A program made the position numbers and the translations under genes. The notes below the pieces were generated by a model. The model was not told the origin of the DNA. It saw only the letters and a program-made list of their open reading frames with translations, and did no database searches. 64,000 nucleotides of DNA from Trichoplax adhaerens (taxonomy: Eukaryota > Placozoa > Uniplacotomia > Trichoplacea > Trichoplacidae). The stretch is from contig NW_002060968.1 of assembly GCF_000150275.1 (NCBI RefSeq), forward strand, positions 105,797 to 169,796, read 5' to 3'. Of this stretch, positions 50,321-62,069 are shown piece after piece (within the stretch, counting starts at the first letter, position 1; the number at the start of each line of letters is the position of its first letter).

Positions 50321-51373
50321 TTATCGTACGACTAATCTTAGGTCACTTTCAGCCGGCATAAAATCTATAATACGATTTACCAATCGAACTTTCCCATCAG
50401 TATCAAAGGACACTAATTTAGTTCTATTTTGTCCAATAGTTAAGTGGACTATCGTCGATCGTGAATCCAGATCATAGTATTGTAGATTGAATAACCAGAT
50501 AATAGTCTCCGGATCTTTCTTATTCCATTTTTTAAATATTTTTGTAATATTCTCAATATCTCTATCTATTTCCTATAACATTCACGAATCAATGCAAATC
50601 AGAAAATGGCAATAGATAGTAGCAGAAGTACTTTGCTGCTTGTACTGTATTTTAACTTCATCAATAAAATGCTGTAAACACAAGTATAGCTAGAAATGAA
50701 TATTGTAGGCAAGTAGAACTTCCTACGTATACTTATTATTCAGTATTTTCATCACAAACTTACCACAAAGATTGCATCATATTTACTCTCTTCAATTTTT
50801 TTTAGGCATAGCAGAAGTTTAGGTTCAGATTGTAGAATGATGCGTGAGTAAGTATTATCCACTAATTTAAATTCGAATTCAGCTATAATTAATTGATAAT
50901 AAATGAAAGCACATATTTTAAATTGATTGTACAGTTTATAATGATAAAATTTGAGGAATTAAATTGAATAATCGATCGATGTAAGAATCGATATTTTACC
51001 AGGAGAGGAAAGACTATTAACTTCCTCCAGTCCGTTAACACGAGTAGAATAATATCCTTTTAAGCACCCCAGATTATATGGTTTATTGCTCCTTATTAAG
51101 TAACTGGAATTATGTCCTGTTTCAATTAGCATTTTTTTACAAGAGCCTATTGAATCTAGAATAGGATACCAAACAGAGTTTATTAGTATCGGATTAGCGC
51201 TGTCCTATTTTCATTTCAATACGGAGACATTTAAATCTACACAAATACCGGTAATGTTGAGCATTACCAAACAAGAATGCACTTTTACAGCTATATATTA
51301 TATAACAGGTTGATACATTTTTGTAAATTAGAAATTAGCCATTAAACAGTTTACCAGCAGAGATAAGCTTCAT
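50321..51373 (-). CDS. P7, member of the tandem gene family
   Basis: Complete spliced model: 51355-51373 (MKLISA), 51000-51155, 50764-50882, 50321-50572 (TAA); 546 nt, 181 aa, all GT-AG, phases 1, 1, 0. Exon 2 reads MLIETGHNSSYLIRSNKPYN and ends EEVNSLSSPG; exon 3 reads EFEFKLVDNTYSRIILQSEP, then LLLCLKKIEESKYDAIFV; the last exon reads DRDIENITKIFKKWNKKD, IIWLFNLQYYD, KLVSFDTDGKVRLVNR and MPAESDLRLV. It lacks the Ser/Asn-rich insert of P6. No signal peptide or membrane span. The DGKVRLV motif and spacing are the best conserved part of the family. Function unknown. Confidence 0.82.
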
Positions 51374-51521
51374 CTTGTTCAAGTATAAGTAGAGAATAAA
51401 TTGAAATCAAATGAAATAACGCTCGGCAATCGAAATGGACAAGATAGGCCAGAAAATTGTATGTATGATCCACTATTTGTATCCTCGATTAAATTTGATG
51501 AAGTTAGACTGCTAAGATTCG

Positions 51522-51530
51522 CTATTTATA
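51522..51530 (-). promoter_or_regulatory. TATA-like box of P7, conserved with P6
   Basis: TATAAATAG about 150 bases before the P7 ATG, within AGTCTAAC..AATCTTAGC-type sequence also found upstream of P6. Equal spacing in both copies supports a promoter role. Confidence 0.5.
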
Positions 51531-54500
51531 CAGTCGGAGATTTCCCAATTCACGCATTTTACTTACTGTCAATCTAGTGCATGACCTAATAAGGTAAAAT
51601 TAGTATCAATAAGCTTACTTATTGTTATATTTTTAGAAACTTGTTCTTCAACCAATTAAATGTTTAATCCTTTCAAAATTCACATGATAAAGATATGGCA
51701 GATACGTATGTGGTTTACTTGATTTAAAGCTACTATATTCCCTTATAATCGCCGCTTACAATGATCTACAATAGAAAAAAACCTCATGATAAGCTTAAGA
51801 TCTTTACTCTTAATAATTCTCAGAAATCAATAAAGCAGGCACATGACACTTCCATTTAAACTATTTTTAATTTTCAAACTGATTGGTAGCTTCAAATTAT
51901 TGTTCCATTAAACTAAAAAGGTTAACTCGACAGTTAAATAATAAGGTAAATTCACGGTGATCATCAATAAATATTGCTTCATTTCCACGATCTTATAGGT
52001 TAACATAGAATAAACATTAAATCTCTTTATCGTTTTATTGTATCAGCATAAGCTCTTTTGTGACTCCTTTTAATTAAAGAATTCTTACTCAATCTTTATC
52101 TTGCAGTTGATAAATTCGAGCATACACGCATGGAATCGTGATATTTAATTTCTACGCATTTATCAAAGATAACGTAAATTTTCTTAAATGAGATAAAAGA
52201 AAGCGAGAATAAGCATGACCTGCATATGAAATAGGATTAATAATAGCTAACAAAGTCACATTTCATTAACGTAAATCAACTGTGACAGAAAGCAATTAAG
52301 ATAAAATCGGTATTAAAGTAGCCTAATAAGAGCAAATGATGCTTATACTAATGTAGTAAAGAAAGTTCCTAATTTAATTTAAATAAATTTAATGATATTA
52401 TTATAAAATAATATGTAATAAATGAGTCTCACAATAACTAGCTCAGTCAAATTGCATTTCGAATAGGCTTTTACTACAAGGTATTAGAAATAGTAGAGCA
52501 ATAATTAATTACTACAAGAATCTAGTCTAAAATCTAAAGTATTCCGAGCTCAAAGCAAAGTGACGTCTCTTTCCTCTGTGAGCTCATCTCTGCAGTTCTA
52601 ATAAACATTTCGTTAAATCAGTTTATGACAACTTGATTTATCTACAATCAGATATGAGTTATCAAACAAAATATTTTTTTCTAATAGTACATCATTACTT
52701 TCTACAATCTAAATCATTCTGCTTAAGATGTCACTACTCTTCTATTAACGTCTAGGCTCTTTCTTCGAAGGACATCTTAACAACTACAGTGTTTCTAGCT
52801 ACATAAATCTTGTACCATAATTAGTCAACTGGTTAATATTAGGTCATCAACAATTTCTAATATAGTAATTAGCAGTCATCTAATATTAGCTTCACGGTAA
52901 TATCTATTCAAGGCGACCTAACTATATCAAATATAACTATCAGTATAATCAACTACGGATGCATCACTACAATAACCAGACACACTTTATTGTAATTACG
53001 TCTACAGTCATTACGTAAAAATGCCCTACTTGATAGACAGTGTGAGCTATTAGCTCTTACTCTCCCTTTAAGGTATTGAAAATGACGGCTTATATACGTA
53101 TGCTATTCACACTTGCTATGCAATATAATTATAAATTGTAGGACATTAGATTAATGAATATAAATATTACAATCTCCAATTAAAATTTAGATTGAGGAAG
53201 TGTAAAATGACACATTTTTTAGAATCCTGTAAATAATTAAAATCAGTCGCTATTATTATGTAACCAGCCACAACAGCAACTTTGCAATATACAAAATTTA
53301 GGCAATATCTAATTAATGTAAACATACAATAAAAATTTATCTAACACTAAAATAATGTATAGTAATGCATCATATTAATGCATCGCAAGTTAACAAATAT
53401 ATCGCTACATATGATTGAAAACTGTAAGAGTGTTTTATTATCTTGAGCAATTTGATTCGAAAGATAGCTATAAGGATTACTAGCTTATCGCATAACAAAG
53501 CGGTACTTTATCGAAAACGTGATTAATATACCGATGATAGAAAGTACGCAAAAGGAATCTTTATAAACAAAAAGGAAGCATAACCGTATTAAATTAAATC
53601 CGCAAATGTGCTTTTTATTGTTTCCTAACTTCCATTGGAATCAATAAGAGATTGCAATAATCCTACAATCAAAAATTAAAAGTAGATTTCATGCTGATCC
53701 ATTGGCGATAAATATAAGTTGAAATCTTATAATAATAATTCACTCAAAAATTACCAGATCAGTCTGCTATGAATTAAGGGTATCTTATTCAAAGTAAGAC
53801 AAGTTCGGTGTTGAAAATAAGATCTAATTTTAGATTTGTCTGCTATTTAAATTATATAATCATAATCACTGATAATTTTAATGCAATTCTTTATTTAAGT
53901 CCTCTAGAATGTAAATCTATTCGATTTTGACTATAATAAAGTAGTTTGGTGACTGGAGTATGCGTATGCTTGAGATTATTAATTAGGTTATAGATTCCAT
54001 TGATTATTATTTGGTATGTTCCCAATGTTATTGGTGATAAATTATCGGCCTTTATGCTATTTGTGAGAAGTTATAACTTTGATAGGTAGTTATAGAACGG
54101 CATTAATAATCAATAAATTGTTTACTGTTTTAATTATGCAACAGTACAGAAATAGGAGTAAAGTCGTAATATAATATTTTACCTCTATTGAAGTCAACTG
54201 AGGATGTTTCACTTATCTTATGGTTATAAAACAGATGGTTTTGAAAAAATAATAATATCTATGATATTTTTATTATGCTATATGCCGCAGAAGTTAGGCA
54301 TATTTTGATTAAAAGATTGCTTCAGAAATAGGACTGAATAAGGTTTGACGTTAATCAGTAAAGAGTTTGAATAGTAAAATACTTGCGATAGCTATAATAG
54401 TAGCTGTTTTCTACTTTTTTAGCTGTTCTCTTACTCTATATACTTATTTTATAAATATTCTAAAGGAATAAATACTGTTCATTATTTGCATCATAATTTA

Positions 54501-55346
54501 GTATTATTAGATGCGAGTATTGCAGCAGATAAATATCAATTAGTGAATCCGTAATAAATATTAAATTTCTTTCGCCAATTTATCAGACTCTATCACAGAT
54601 GCTAACATTGAATCATTAATATGAAGGCTTATTTTGAAATTAAGTTAAAGAAATAGCCAAGTATCATCTCAAAGCAGGCCATAAAATACTGTTTTTTGTG
54701 AGTTGGAATAAACAGTAGTGCTTTATTTGAACATCGAGCATATATAAGGAAGATATTCATAGACTAGAAATATTAGTTAGAACTTAGAAATAGATCTACT
54801 TATTATATCGCTTTCTTATTTTAAACTAGCTTATTTAAACTTGAAAATTTTATAAACTGTAATGAAGCGGACTTTTATCTCTATTCAGTTTGTCTAGCTT
54901 TATTGTGAGATGTAGAAGTAGGATGGAATAAGATGCAGTCCATTTTATTACACTGCTACTATGGCAATCTTTTATTGTTGGAAAGGCGGTTGAAAGTAAT
55001 AGATCATGTCATACTATACTGTGGTATACTAGAAGATAGTGTTCCGTGCACATGATGAATAATGATGTAATATAACTGCTAACGAAAATTTGTAGCATTC
55101 ATCTGAGATTTTATTAGCTGAGAAGAATTATTTCTTAGGTATAGAGTTATAACAGAAATCGAAATTGTAGTGTTTACTTCTAAATATGGCTTAGTCAATT
55201 CTTTATAAAAGGCTATTTCCACGACACTGTAGCATAAATACCGATACTTTAGTAATTTACTCTGTAGAAATTATTTTATACTCTAGTTATATCGTGTCGT
55301 AAAATTACCAAAATAGAAGTAAGCTATTCTCATTACTCAATCGCAT

Positions 55347-55573
55347 TTATGAATAATTTTCACTTGCTATACTTTCATTATAAAAGGTATCTTGATGCAT
55401 CTCTCTCTTTAATTCGCTCTGTTTGTCATATGGTAAGCTTGCATGCGTTATCTTTTCTACTTTCGGATAGCTCTTAGACTCACTTATGGGCAGTTTGCAA
55501 AATGACCGACTTCGCATACGGTCACGTTCATATATACAATATAGCATTATGTGGCTTTTCTTCTCAAAACAAC
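55347..55573 (-). CDS. Candidate last exon of an unknown minus-strand gene
   Basis: A strong acceptor (tttttattgcag) opens a frame of about 75 codons to a TAA stop: CFEKKSHIMLYCIYERDRMR, then SFCKLPISESKSYPKVEKI, KQSELKREMHQDTFYNESIA. The charged, Ser/Lys/Glu-rich composition is protein-like and could be a cytoplasmic tail. Upstream exons were not found in the following kilobase, which is occupied by repeats. Not similar to the P family. Could be a remnant of another gene. Confidence 0.4.
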
Positions 55574-55869
55574 TGCAATAAAAACTACTTTTCACTTATT
55601 TAAATCTATTGTAATTCCTCCAAGTATAATATATACGTTATAATATCTTCACCAAATATCACACAGACTATACTGGCACTTTATTATTGTAACTAAGACT
55701 GAAAGCTAGAAGAGTTATCAGTAGGACCATAAAGTAAATCGGCATTTATAGTCAACATGATTTTAGTTGGAAAATAGCCAAGAAAAATTATGCAGTACTT
55801 TTGAAACTAAGAATAATTGCTGGTGAAACTTCATAATAACGTATCAATGATGTAATTAAGTAATATTCA

Positions 55870-56300
55870 ACTGTGAGGTTGATAGATCAAGCATCTTCAA
55901 AACTTTCGAAAATTAAGATTTATTGAACAAAACCTCCTTTACGAAGATACAACGTAATCGATTAGCTGAGGACCTCTAACGAGAAAGAACTATCTTACTA
56001 TACTAAACTACTCGCTTATATACTTTTCCGTGTTTACAGTCTTAGCACCTTACTTAATACACACTTCAGTATTAGCATCTCAAATACACGATAGTTTACA
56101 CCTTTCATGTGAAGCTCTAGTGTGAGCACTGTAGCGCTGCTCTTCAGAAGGATTACAGTTACTAAGCTAGCTATATTTAATACTCAAGCTTCGAACGAGA
56201 ATATCTATCACATGTTGAACACAACACCTACGGTAGACATTACTAAATATACCACCAACTTAGAATTCAATATTACACTGTCTTACATGAACGCTCGAGA
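55870..56300 (-). repeat. Dispersed repeat, copy 2 (inverted to 39725-40145)
   Basis: Reverse complement of the 39725-40145 element, from CAACTGTGAGGTTGATAGATC to CAATATTACACTGTCTTACA. A 73-codon plus-strand frame inside it (56122-56343) is not shared coding sequence but a chance opening. Next to the 56412 repeat. Confidence 0.85.
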
Positions 56301-56411
56301 AAGTTTCATCGGAACAGTAAAAGATGCAGTTTTTTATCTATAGAAATAATCTGGAGTTAGAAAATAGTTATGTAGAATCATTCCTTATGAATTTAAAATT
56401 ATAGCCAAACT

Positions 56412-56690
56412 GTGATGGAGGGTTCGAAGAGGCAGATAATGTGGTTTTAGTTGCCATGCAGAGAATTGCACAAGGAGCTTAAGAAGAGAGGATACTAAAT
56501 TGTAGATAGTAGTTAGGTACAATGTGATAATTACGGTAGATCAGCGTGGTAGCTGCCGTGAGTAAAGTGTGAATACTAACTGTGACTAATAATGCAACTT
56601 AAAATTCTAAGGTAGAAAACGGCGGTATTTATAGCTATGGCATCAGAACACATTTAGAGAACATGATTGTAGGATTAGATACAACACTAG
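56412..56690 (+). repeat. Dispersed repeat, copy 2
   Basis: Same orientation and nearly full length as 30393-30690 (GTGATGGAGGGTTCGAAGAG to GATTGTAGGATTAGATACAAC). The copies diverge sharply after this point, giving clear ends. Confidence 0.9.
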
Positions 56691-58948
56691 TGCAAACTCC
56701 CGTCGCTTTGCTGACGGTTTACATGTAAATGTATCTGTATTTAATAGCAATACAAAATGTCTATATTTAAGAGTACATTACAGTTACAGTACAATCGAAA
56801 TACACTACACAAACAAACTAAACTTACACTTTATTAATAATACTAGTAAAATTCCAGTTCAAATGAACAGGTAAATATTCAACACAAAGCAAGACATTAA
56901 AAGAAAATTTACAGCAAAATTATTTCTTACTACTGTACAAGTGTACATATGTTTGCTCTATAAGAGTAATTAAACTTATTTCAGTATACGCATTATATTA
57001 CCTCTAATCGAGCACACTGGTCATGGTACGTCGCTTACTTGCTTACTGGGTTTAACATGTTTCCTTATATGATCTAGATTGAGACTATAGTATACAAAAT
57101 TTGTTGCCATTTTTTATGTCAGAGTTTTTTTCTTACAAAGTCCGAATGTTAGAAAACATTCTTATAGGCAGTTTATTATAAGTGCATTCTATCCATAAAG
57201 TAGTTCATGATTCGAAAATAACCAAGCAGAATTATTCGTTAAACTGAACTAATATCAGTAAAATTAAGTAGCAATCTTCATCAATGCTAAGATTAAGCTA
57301 GGAGAATTATTGATAAAGCCTTACATTAAACTGATATTTATGTATTAGGTGCAATTTTTGTAGTAGTAAGAATGAAACCGAAAATAATCATGCCATAAGA
57401 ATAGAAAGTAATAGCTAGAGAGACTATGCCACCATTCTATCATCAATATAACTGCCTGAGTACTAGATATTCTGGATGTTGGTAATGATTTCTATTGGCA
57501 ACAGAATTTATTAACCCTTCTTCCATTAACAAGCTGGTAGATATCATAAGCTACTTGTAATCGGTTATATGTACAATTATGGTAATTTAGCGACTATAAG
57601 TTTGTAGAGATTGAATCATGTTATGATCATTATATGTTCTGTAATAAGGAACCAACAGAACAACTATCTTCTATAGAAATGTTGTAGCTTCTTGACGTGA
57701 CAAAAATGGGGCTGCTACGTCGTCACATCTTCAATAATAAATTGTTAACGAATGAAATATATCGATGGTTCATTTTTTTAAAATCGTTCGCATGCTCGCA
57801 AATAGCTTTCAAATCCATAAAAGTAATATAAATTCCGCCATTGTCAATCATACAGTATAGTAAGAAGACATCGATTACAACCATCATTATATCCTCGTAC
57901 GGAAAATATGCCGTCTTACTAATTACGATAGAGAAATGAAGACAAAATATTACAGTTTCTCATCATCAAATATATTGAAAGTAATTTTTAATAGCCTCGA
58001 GTCACAATTATGATTTTGTTAGATGTTGTTATATATTGTACTAGCATACTCAGTCTAGATGTTTGAGAATTCGTTAACGCGTTGTTAAAGCGCCAAGTGA
58101 TGCATTAGTTGGCGGTTAAATTTCATGCTTTATTTTATGAGTTTACTTCATACTGAACGTGATTGAGTCAGTAATTCCATCATCATTTTATATCTACAAA
58201 TATTCTTATAATTTATTTTTGTGCATGTTATATTTTAAATAGCATACGATACAGCTTTATAAAGTCCCTATGCACTGCATAGTCAAAGAAAGATATAAGT
58301 GCCCAGCATACACTATTTTCTTTGATTCGATAACGTATAAAATAAAAGTTATTGGCTGATTGCAATTACAATAAAGTTTGGTCCATGTTTTCCTACAATA
58401 TACTTGACAATAAAGAATAAATAATGATAAAAACAAGTTACTAAAACCACAAAAAGCAAAATAAAGAGTTTAAAACAAAAGGAAAATTATAATTAAAACT
58501 ATTCACCGACATTCTAGAAAATAGAGAGGATAAGCTGACTGTATGCTGTGCTTAATTAATCTAATGTTTAGTATGCGAAATAACTAAGCACTTGTACTAG
58601 TTCACCATTTTTTAATACATTATACACGCAAGTTTAAGTAGCCTAAAAACATATAATTTCATTAAAGTTGCGATAGCACAATGAAAATCAGATAGCCTAT
58701 TGCTGTTGCTTAGGCAATAAATAAATATAGTTAAAACAGGAACTCTTATAAAAATTCAGCGGGAGGACTTAATTGTTGTATCAAAGCCCTCGATAAAATA
58801 ACAACGTGTACACCATTGCTACGAGAATATACTTTTACAGCCACTCCAGTTGCTATAATATCATAAAAATTAGAAATTTAGCCTTTTGTATCAGCTTTTA
58901 CATAACACGACCTAAATTTATGTTTGTTCTGCTTAATGAATTGAAATT

Positions 58949-60085
58949 TTAAGCCGTAGATAGAAATATTGTGCTTTCGGGAGGCAAATATTTATTACGC
59001 TTCAAAGATTTGAGACAGACATTTCCGTTAGCTCTAAAGCAGACTATCTTCATTGAATCGTTGCGGCATACGAGCAGACGGATTGGAGTTAATCCATCAT
59101 GTCTTGATAAGTATTCGATATTAAATTTCCAAATTATAACAATACCATTTCGCTCTTCAATTTCACTGAACTTCTACAACAGTGAAGGCAAGACCTCGTG
59201 TATATCCTATATGACGACAGTGGAGTCAAAATAAACCACTTTACTTCTAAGCAATCTACGTATATATATATACATTGATTACAAAGTATTCCATATTGTA
59301 GAAACGTCTAATTAATCATTTCTCATCTACAAATTACTACGTAAATCCATCGATATTCGTTTTTCTTGTGACTCACTTTCCTTAAGCAAAGCAGCTGTGT
59401 AGGGACCAATTTTGAATTTACTGCTTCAATGCAATGGCTGATATTATCGTCGATACTTTTAGACGTGAATCGTACTATAAATTGAAACGGCAAATTTTTT
59501 TGAAAATTTAGGCAACGACTAATCAGCAATAATTTTAGCTTTCTACTGAAGTGCATTAGAGACCGATAGAATTTGCGGTGTGGTATACAATAGTCTACGT
59601 AGACATGCATTGATAAAATTAGAATATCAATAAATTAAATGCATGATGTGCTAGTGTGAGATAAATGTTTCTTCATATATTTATTATGATAATGTGAATA
59701 AAGTAAGTGAATATTATAATATTAAGCAATGTAGTACATTCTGGACACTTGCGCTTCCATAAATCTCGAAAAGCTAAAATTACTAAAAGTTTTAAAGTGG
59801 AGTATGTTACAATCCACCTAAGGGATAAATATTTCGCTGAAATACTATAACTGCCTCTTAATTAAACAAGAATAAAACGTTCAATCTGAGATAGTTACCA
59901 GTAGTTGTTTCTTCACCGTATTTATATATTCCCGCAAATGTGCAACCATGAGCTGTCAGTGATCCAAGGTCATGCATATAGTAATTATCACACCATGTCA
60001 AGTAACTTCTTAACCGTTGACTGTAAATGTAACAGCCGCAGAAGTCTGATGTAGATGATCTATCAAGTGTATCTCTATTACACAT
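58949..60085 (-). CDS. P8, most divergent member of the tandem family
   Basis: Model: 59899-60085 (ATG, MCNRDTLDRSS), 59338-59474, 58949-59173 (TAA); 549 nt, 182 aa. The last two junctions keep the family phases 1 and 0. Exon 2 is unusually Cys-rich (FCGCYIYSQRL, WCDNYYMHDLGS, HGCTFAGIYKYGEE); exon 3 reads RFTSKSIDDNISHCIEA, then LLCLRKVSHKKNEYRWIYV; the last exon reads GIVIIWKFNIEYLSRHDG, KIVCFRANGNVCLKSLKR and YLPPESTIF, matching the family's C-terminal motif. The start is uncertain: like its relatives it may have a tiny separate first exon spliced to the AC before TTCTGCGGC (acceptor catcag). An upstream alternative acceptor for the last exon would add an in-frame stop. Confidence 0.65.
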
Positions 60086-62069
60086 TAAGCTTGTTTATTG
60101 AACAGATTTTGCAGACTTCTGGCTTCTAAAGTGATACTTTTTAATGAATTTTAAGCTAATAAGAAGCAGACAGCAGAAGGTAACGACACCTAGCGAAGTT
60201 TCTGAGGTTCTGATAAGAGTACCTACGTTGGAAACGAATAATAATGATGATTAAGCAACTAACAAATGAAAAAATTATCTCTTCAATAATTAGAGGAAAA
60301 ACCAAAATGAAAAACGACTACAGGTAAGTCTTTTTTATCGATTACTTTACACAGTTACTTTGACGTAAGGTAAGCATTAAAACTACGTGGTATTAATTAC
60401 AATCTAATTCTAGCAAGCAATCTGTTATCGCATCAGCAGAAATTTTAACCTTAACATCTATTTAAAGCTATTTCATGTAAGCTACACAGCTGTATACTAG
60501 AAAGGGTAATATATGCTACGAAGTCAATAAGCAATGGACTTAATCTGAATACAATTTAATTTAATTTAAAAATATGTTAATAAACTCTATAAATTGAGAA
60601 ATAGCAGTTGATCAATGCTACTTTACCTTGGCTGATCGTATCATTACTATTCGTTAACACGTCAAGAATTCGATATGCAGACATTTAACTACTTTAGCCT
60701 CGATGAAGTTCAGTTTTCGTATAAGAGAGGAAAAAGCTATAGGTTTAAGTGAGCTTGGAAAAAGACTGCACTGCAGTAGCGGTTGCCAGACTAAGATTGA
60801 GATTAAGCACTCAGATTAGTTATCTTGATCTATTAACAAGAAGGGGAAACATAGAGGTTTGAATGAACTAGGACAAAGATTTACACTGTAATAGAGCTTA
60901 CTAGACTAAAGATAAACCTACATCGATCATCATTCATTTATACTCTACTACCACTTTAATCCGTTATAGTTATGCTAATTAATCAATCAACATAATTTGC
61001 ATAGTTTGACAACTTTGATGGATGAGTCATAACGGAAATTAAGAGAAAATCTAGCTAAGAGAATTTTTTCTAGTCACACAGCCTGATGTGAGTTCACGAT
61101 CTTTTGGATGCCTGTTTAAGGCGTCCTCAATTTTGAATTTTGATTGCTAGCTCAAGTTATGGCAAGCTGTTAGAAGACTATGATGCTGAGATACATGCAG
61201 TACAGTTACTTTCGTTAGGAAAACTTTGGCGAAAGTCTGCAACTTAACTCTTCAAACAGACATAGGATTACTATATACGTACATGCAGAAGGTCTATAAT
61301 AACGAACGTTTGCATTCAATTTGCATAATTTATATTAAATAATAAAATATTAATCAGTAAGCGTTGAAGTATCAGTACCTCTGTCTTCGTGCTAGATCAA
61401 GAACTTTGATGACCCAATGGACATAAAGTAAAAGTATAGCTTTAGTATGGGAAAGAAGAGGTTAAATAAACAAAATTATGGAGAAAATTTGCATATAGTG
61501 TCATATAATGCGAGTCCAAACTATCAGATATCCTGATGGGCCTAATGTCTCAGTATGAGAAGAAATATTTCAATATCAGCCTGATCACTCCAAGAAAAGA
61601 TAAGTAGGAAAATCTTGGCAATCAGGTCTTTGAGGTAACTTTTTCGCCTAATACTGAAATATTGACCATCTCACTGTAGTGATTTTCGTTGCAGATACTT
61701 AAGCTGGAAAAATACGTAACGAAATCTAACTTACATACTACTTCAAGCCAGCATGTGATAAGTGAGCTGGATTTTACGTAGGAAAATAGAATCACGTTTT
61801 TAAAGATATCCACGATAAATTATCGATTCATAGACCAAATTTGTTACGGTATAAAGTAAAATTAAAGTTCAGCTATGTGAAATGAATATTTAATGTTTTG
61901 GAAAATACATTATCATAAACTAAGGTTACTCACTCCTTTATAAAATATTTGAATCGAAAGTAAATAAACTGTACGTGCGTGAATGATGTGATATTAGTTA
62001 TACAATAAGCTCTTCAATACCAGATAACATATCCTTACAACAAGAGAATTTAAAGTACTATTATGCCAC
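60086..62069. other. Intergenic, weak repeats
   Basis: No convincing gene. Two diverged copies of a block of about 115 bases (60722-60800 and 60838-60920) share AGGTTTxAxTGAxCT, GGAxAAAGAxTxxACTGxA and AGACTAAxGAT. A minus-strand frame with a possible ttccag acceptor (61622-61703) was seen but is too short to support. Confidence 0.4.

Larger units (their letters stand above)
43560..53900 (+). repeat. P6/P7 segmental duplication (about 43560-48400 and 50100-53900)
   Basis: Similarity is not limited to exons. 3' flanks share TTTATCAGCTATAGCAAAGAGCTGAGAAG-type sequence (43630 and 50240). 5' flanks share AAAACCTCxTGATAAGCT and CTCAGAAAT (45465 and 51780), and TTCAAGTAT before the ATG. Further out, 48160-48290 and 53690-53810 still align. 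The P7 side is about 1 kb shorter and lacks the GCGC-rich array. Confidence 0.75.
51374..58948. other. Intergenic between P7 and P8
   Basis: The first 2.5 kb are duplicated flank (see the segmental duplication). A candidate terminal exon lies at 55347-55573. Two dispersed repeats stand side by side at 55870-56300 and 56412-56690. From 56700 to 58948 I see nothing beyond AT-rich sequence. Confidence 0.45.

Noticed and set aside
56122-56343. 73-aa plus-strand frame
   Set aside because: Most of it lies within the inverted dispersed repeat, whose other copy is not open in that frame.
61622-61813. 63-aa minus-strand frame as another family exon
   Set aside because: A ttccag acceptor exists, but none of the family motifs occurs and phases do not fit.
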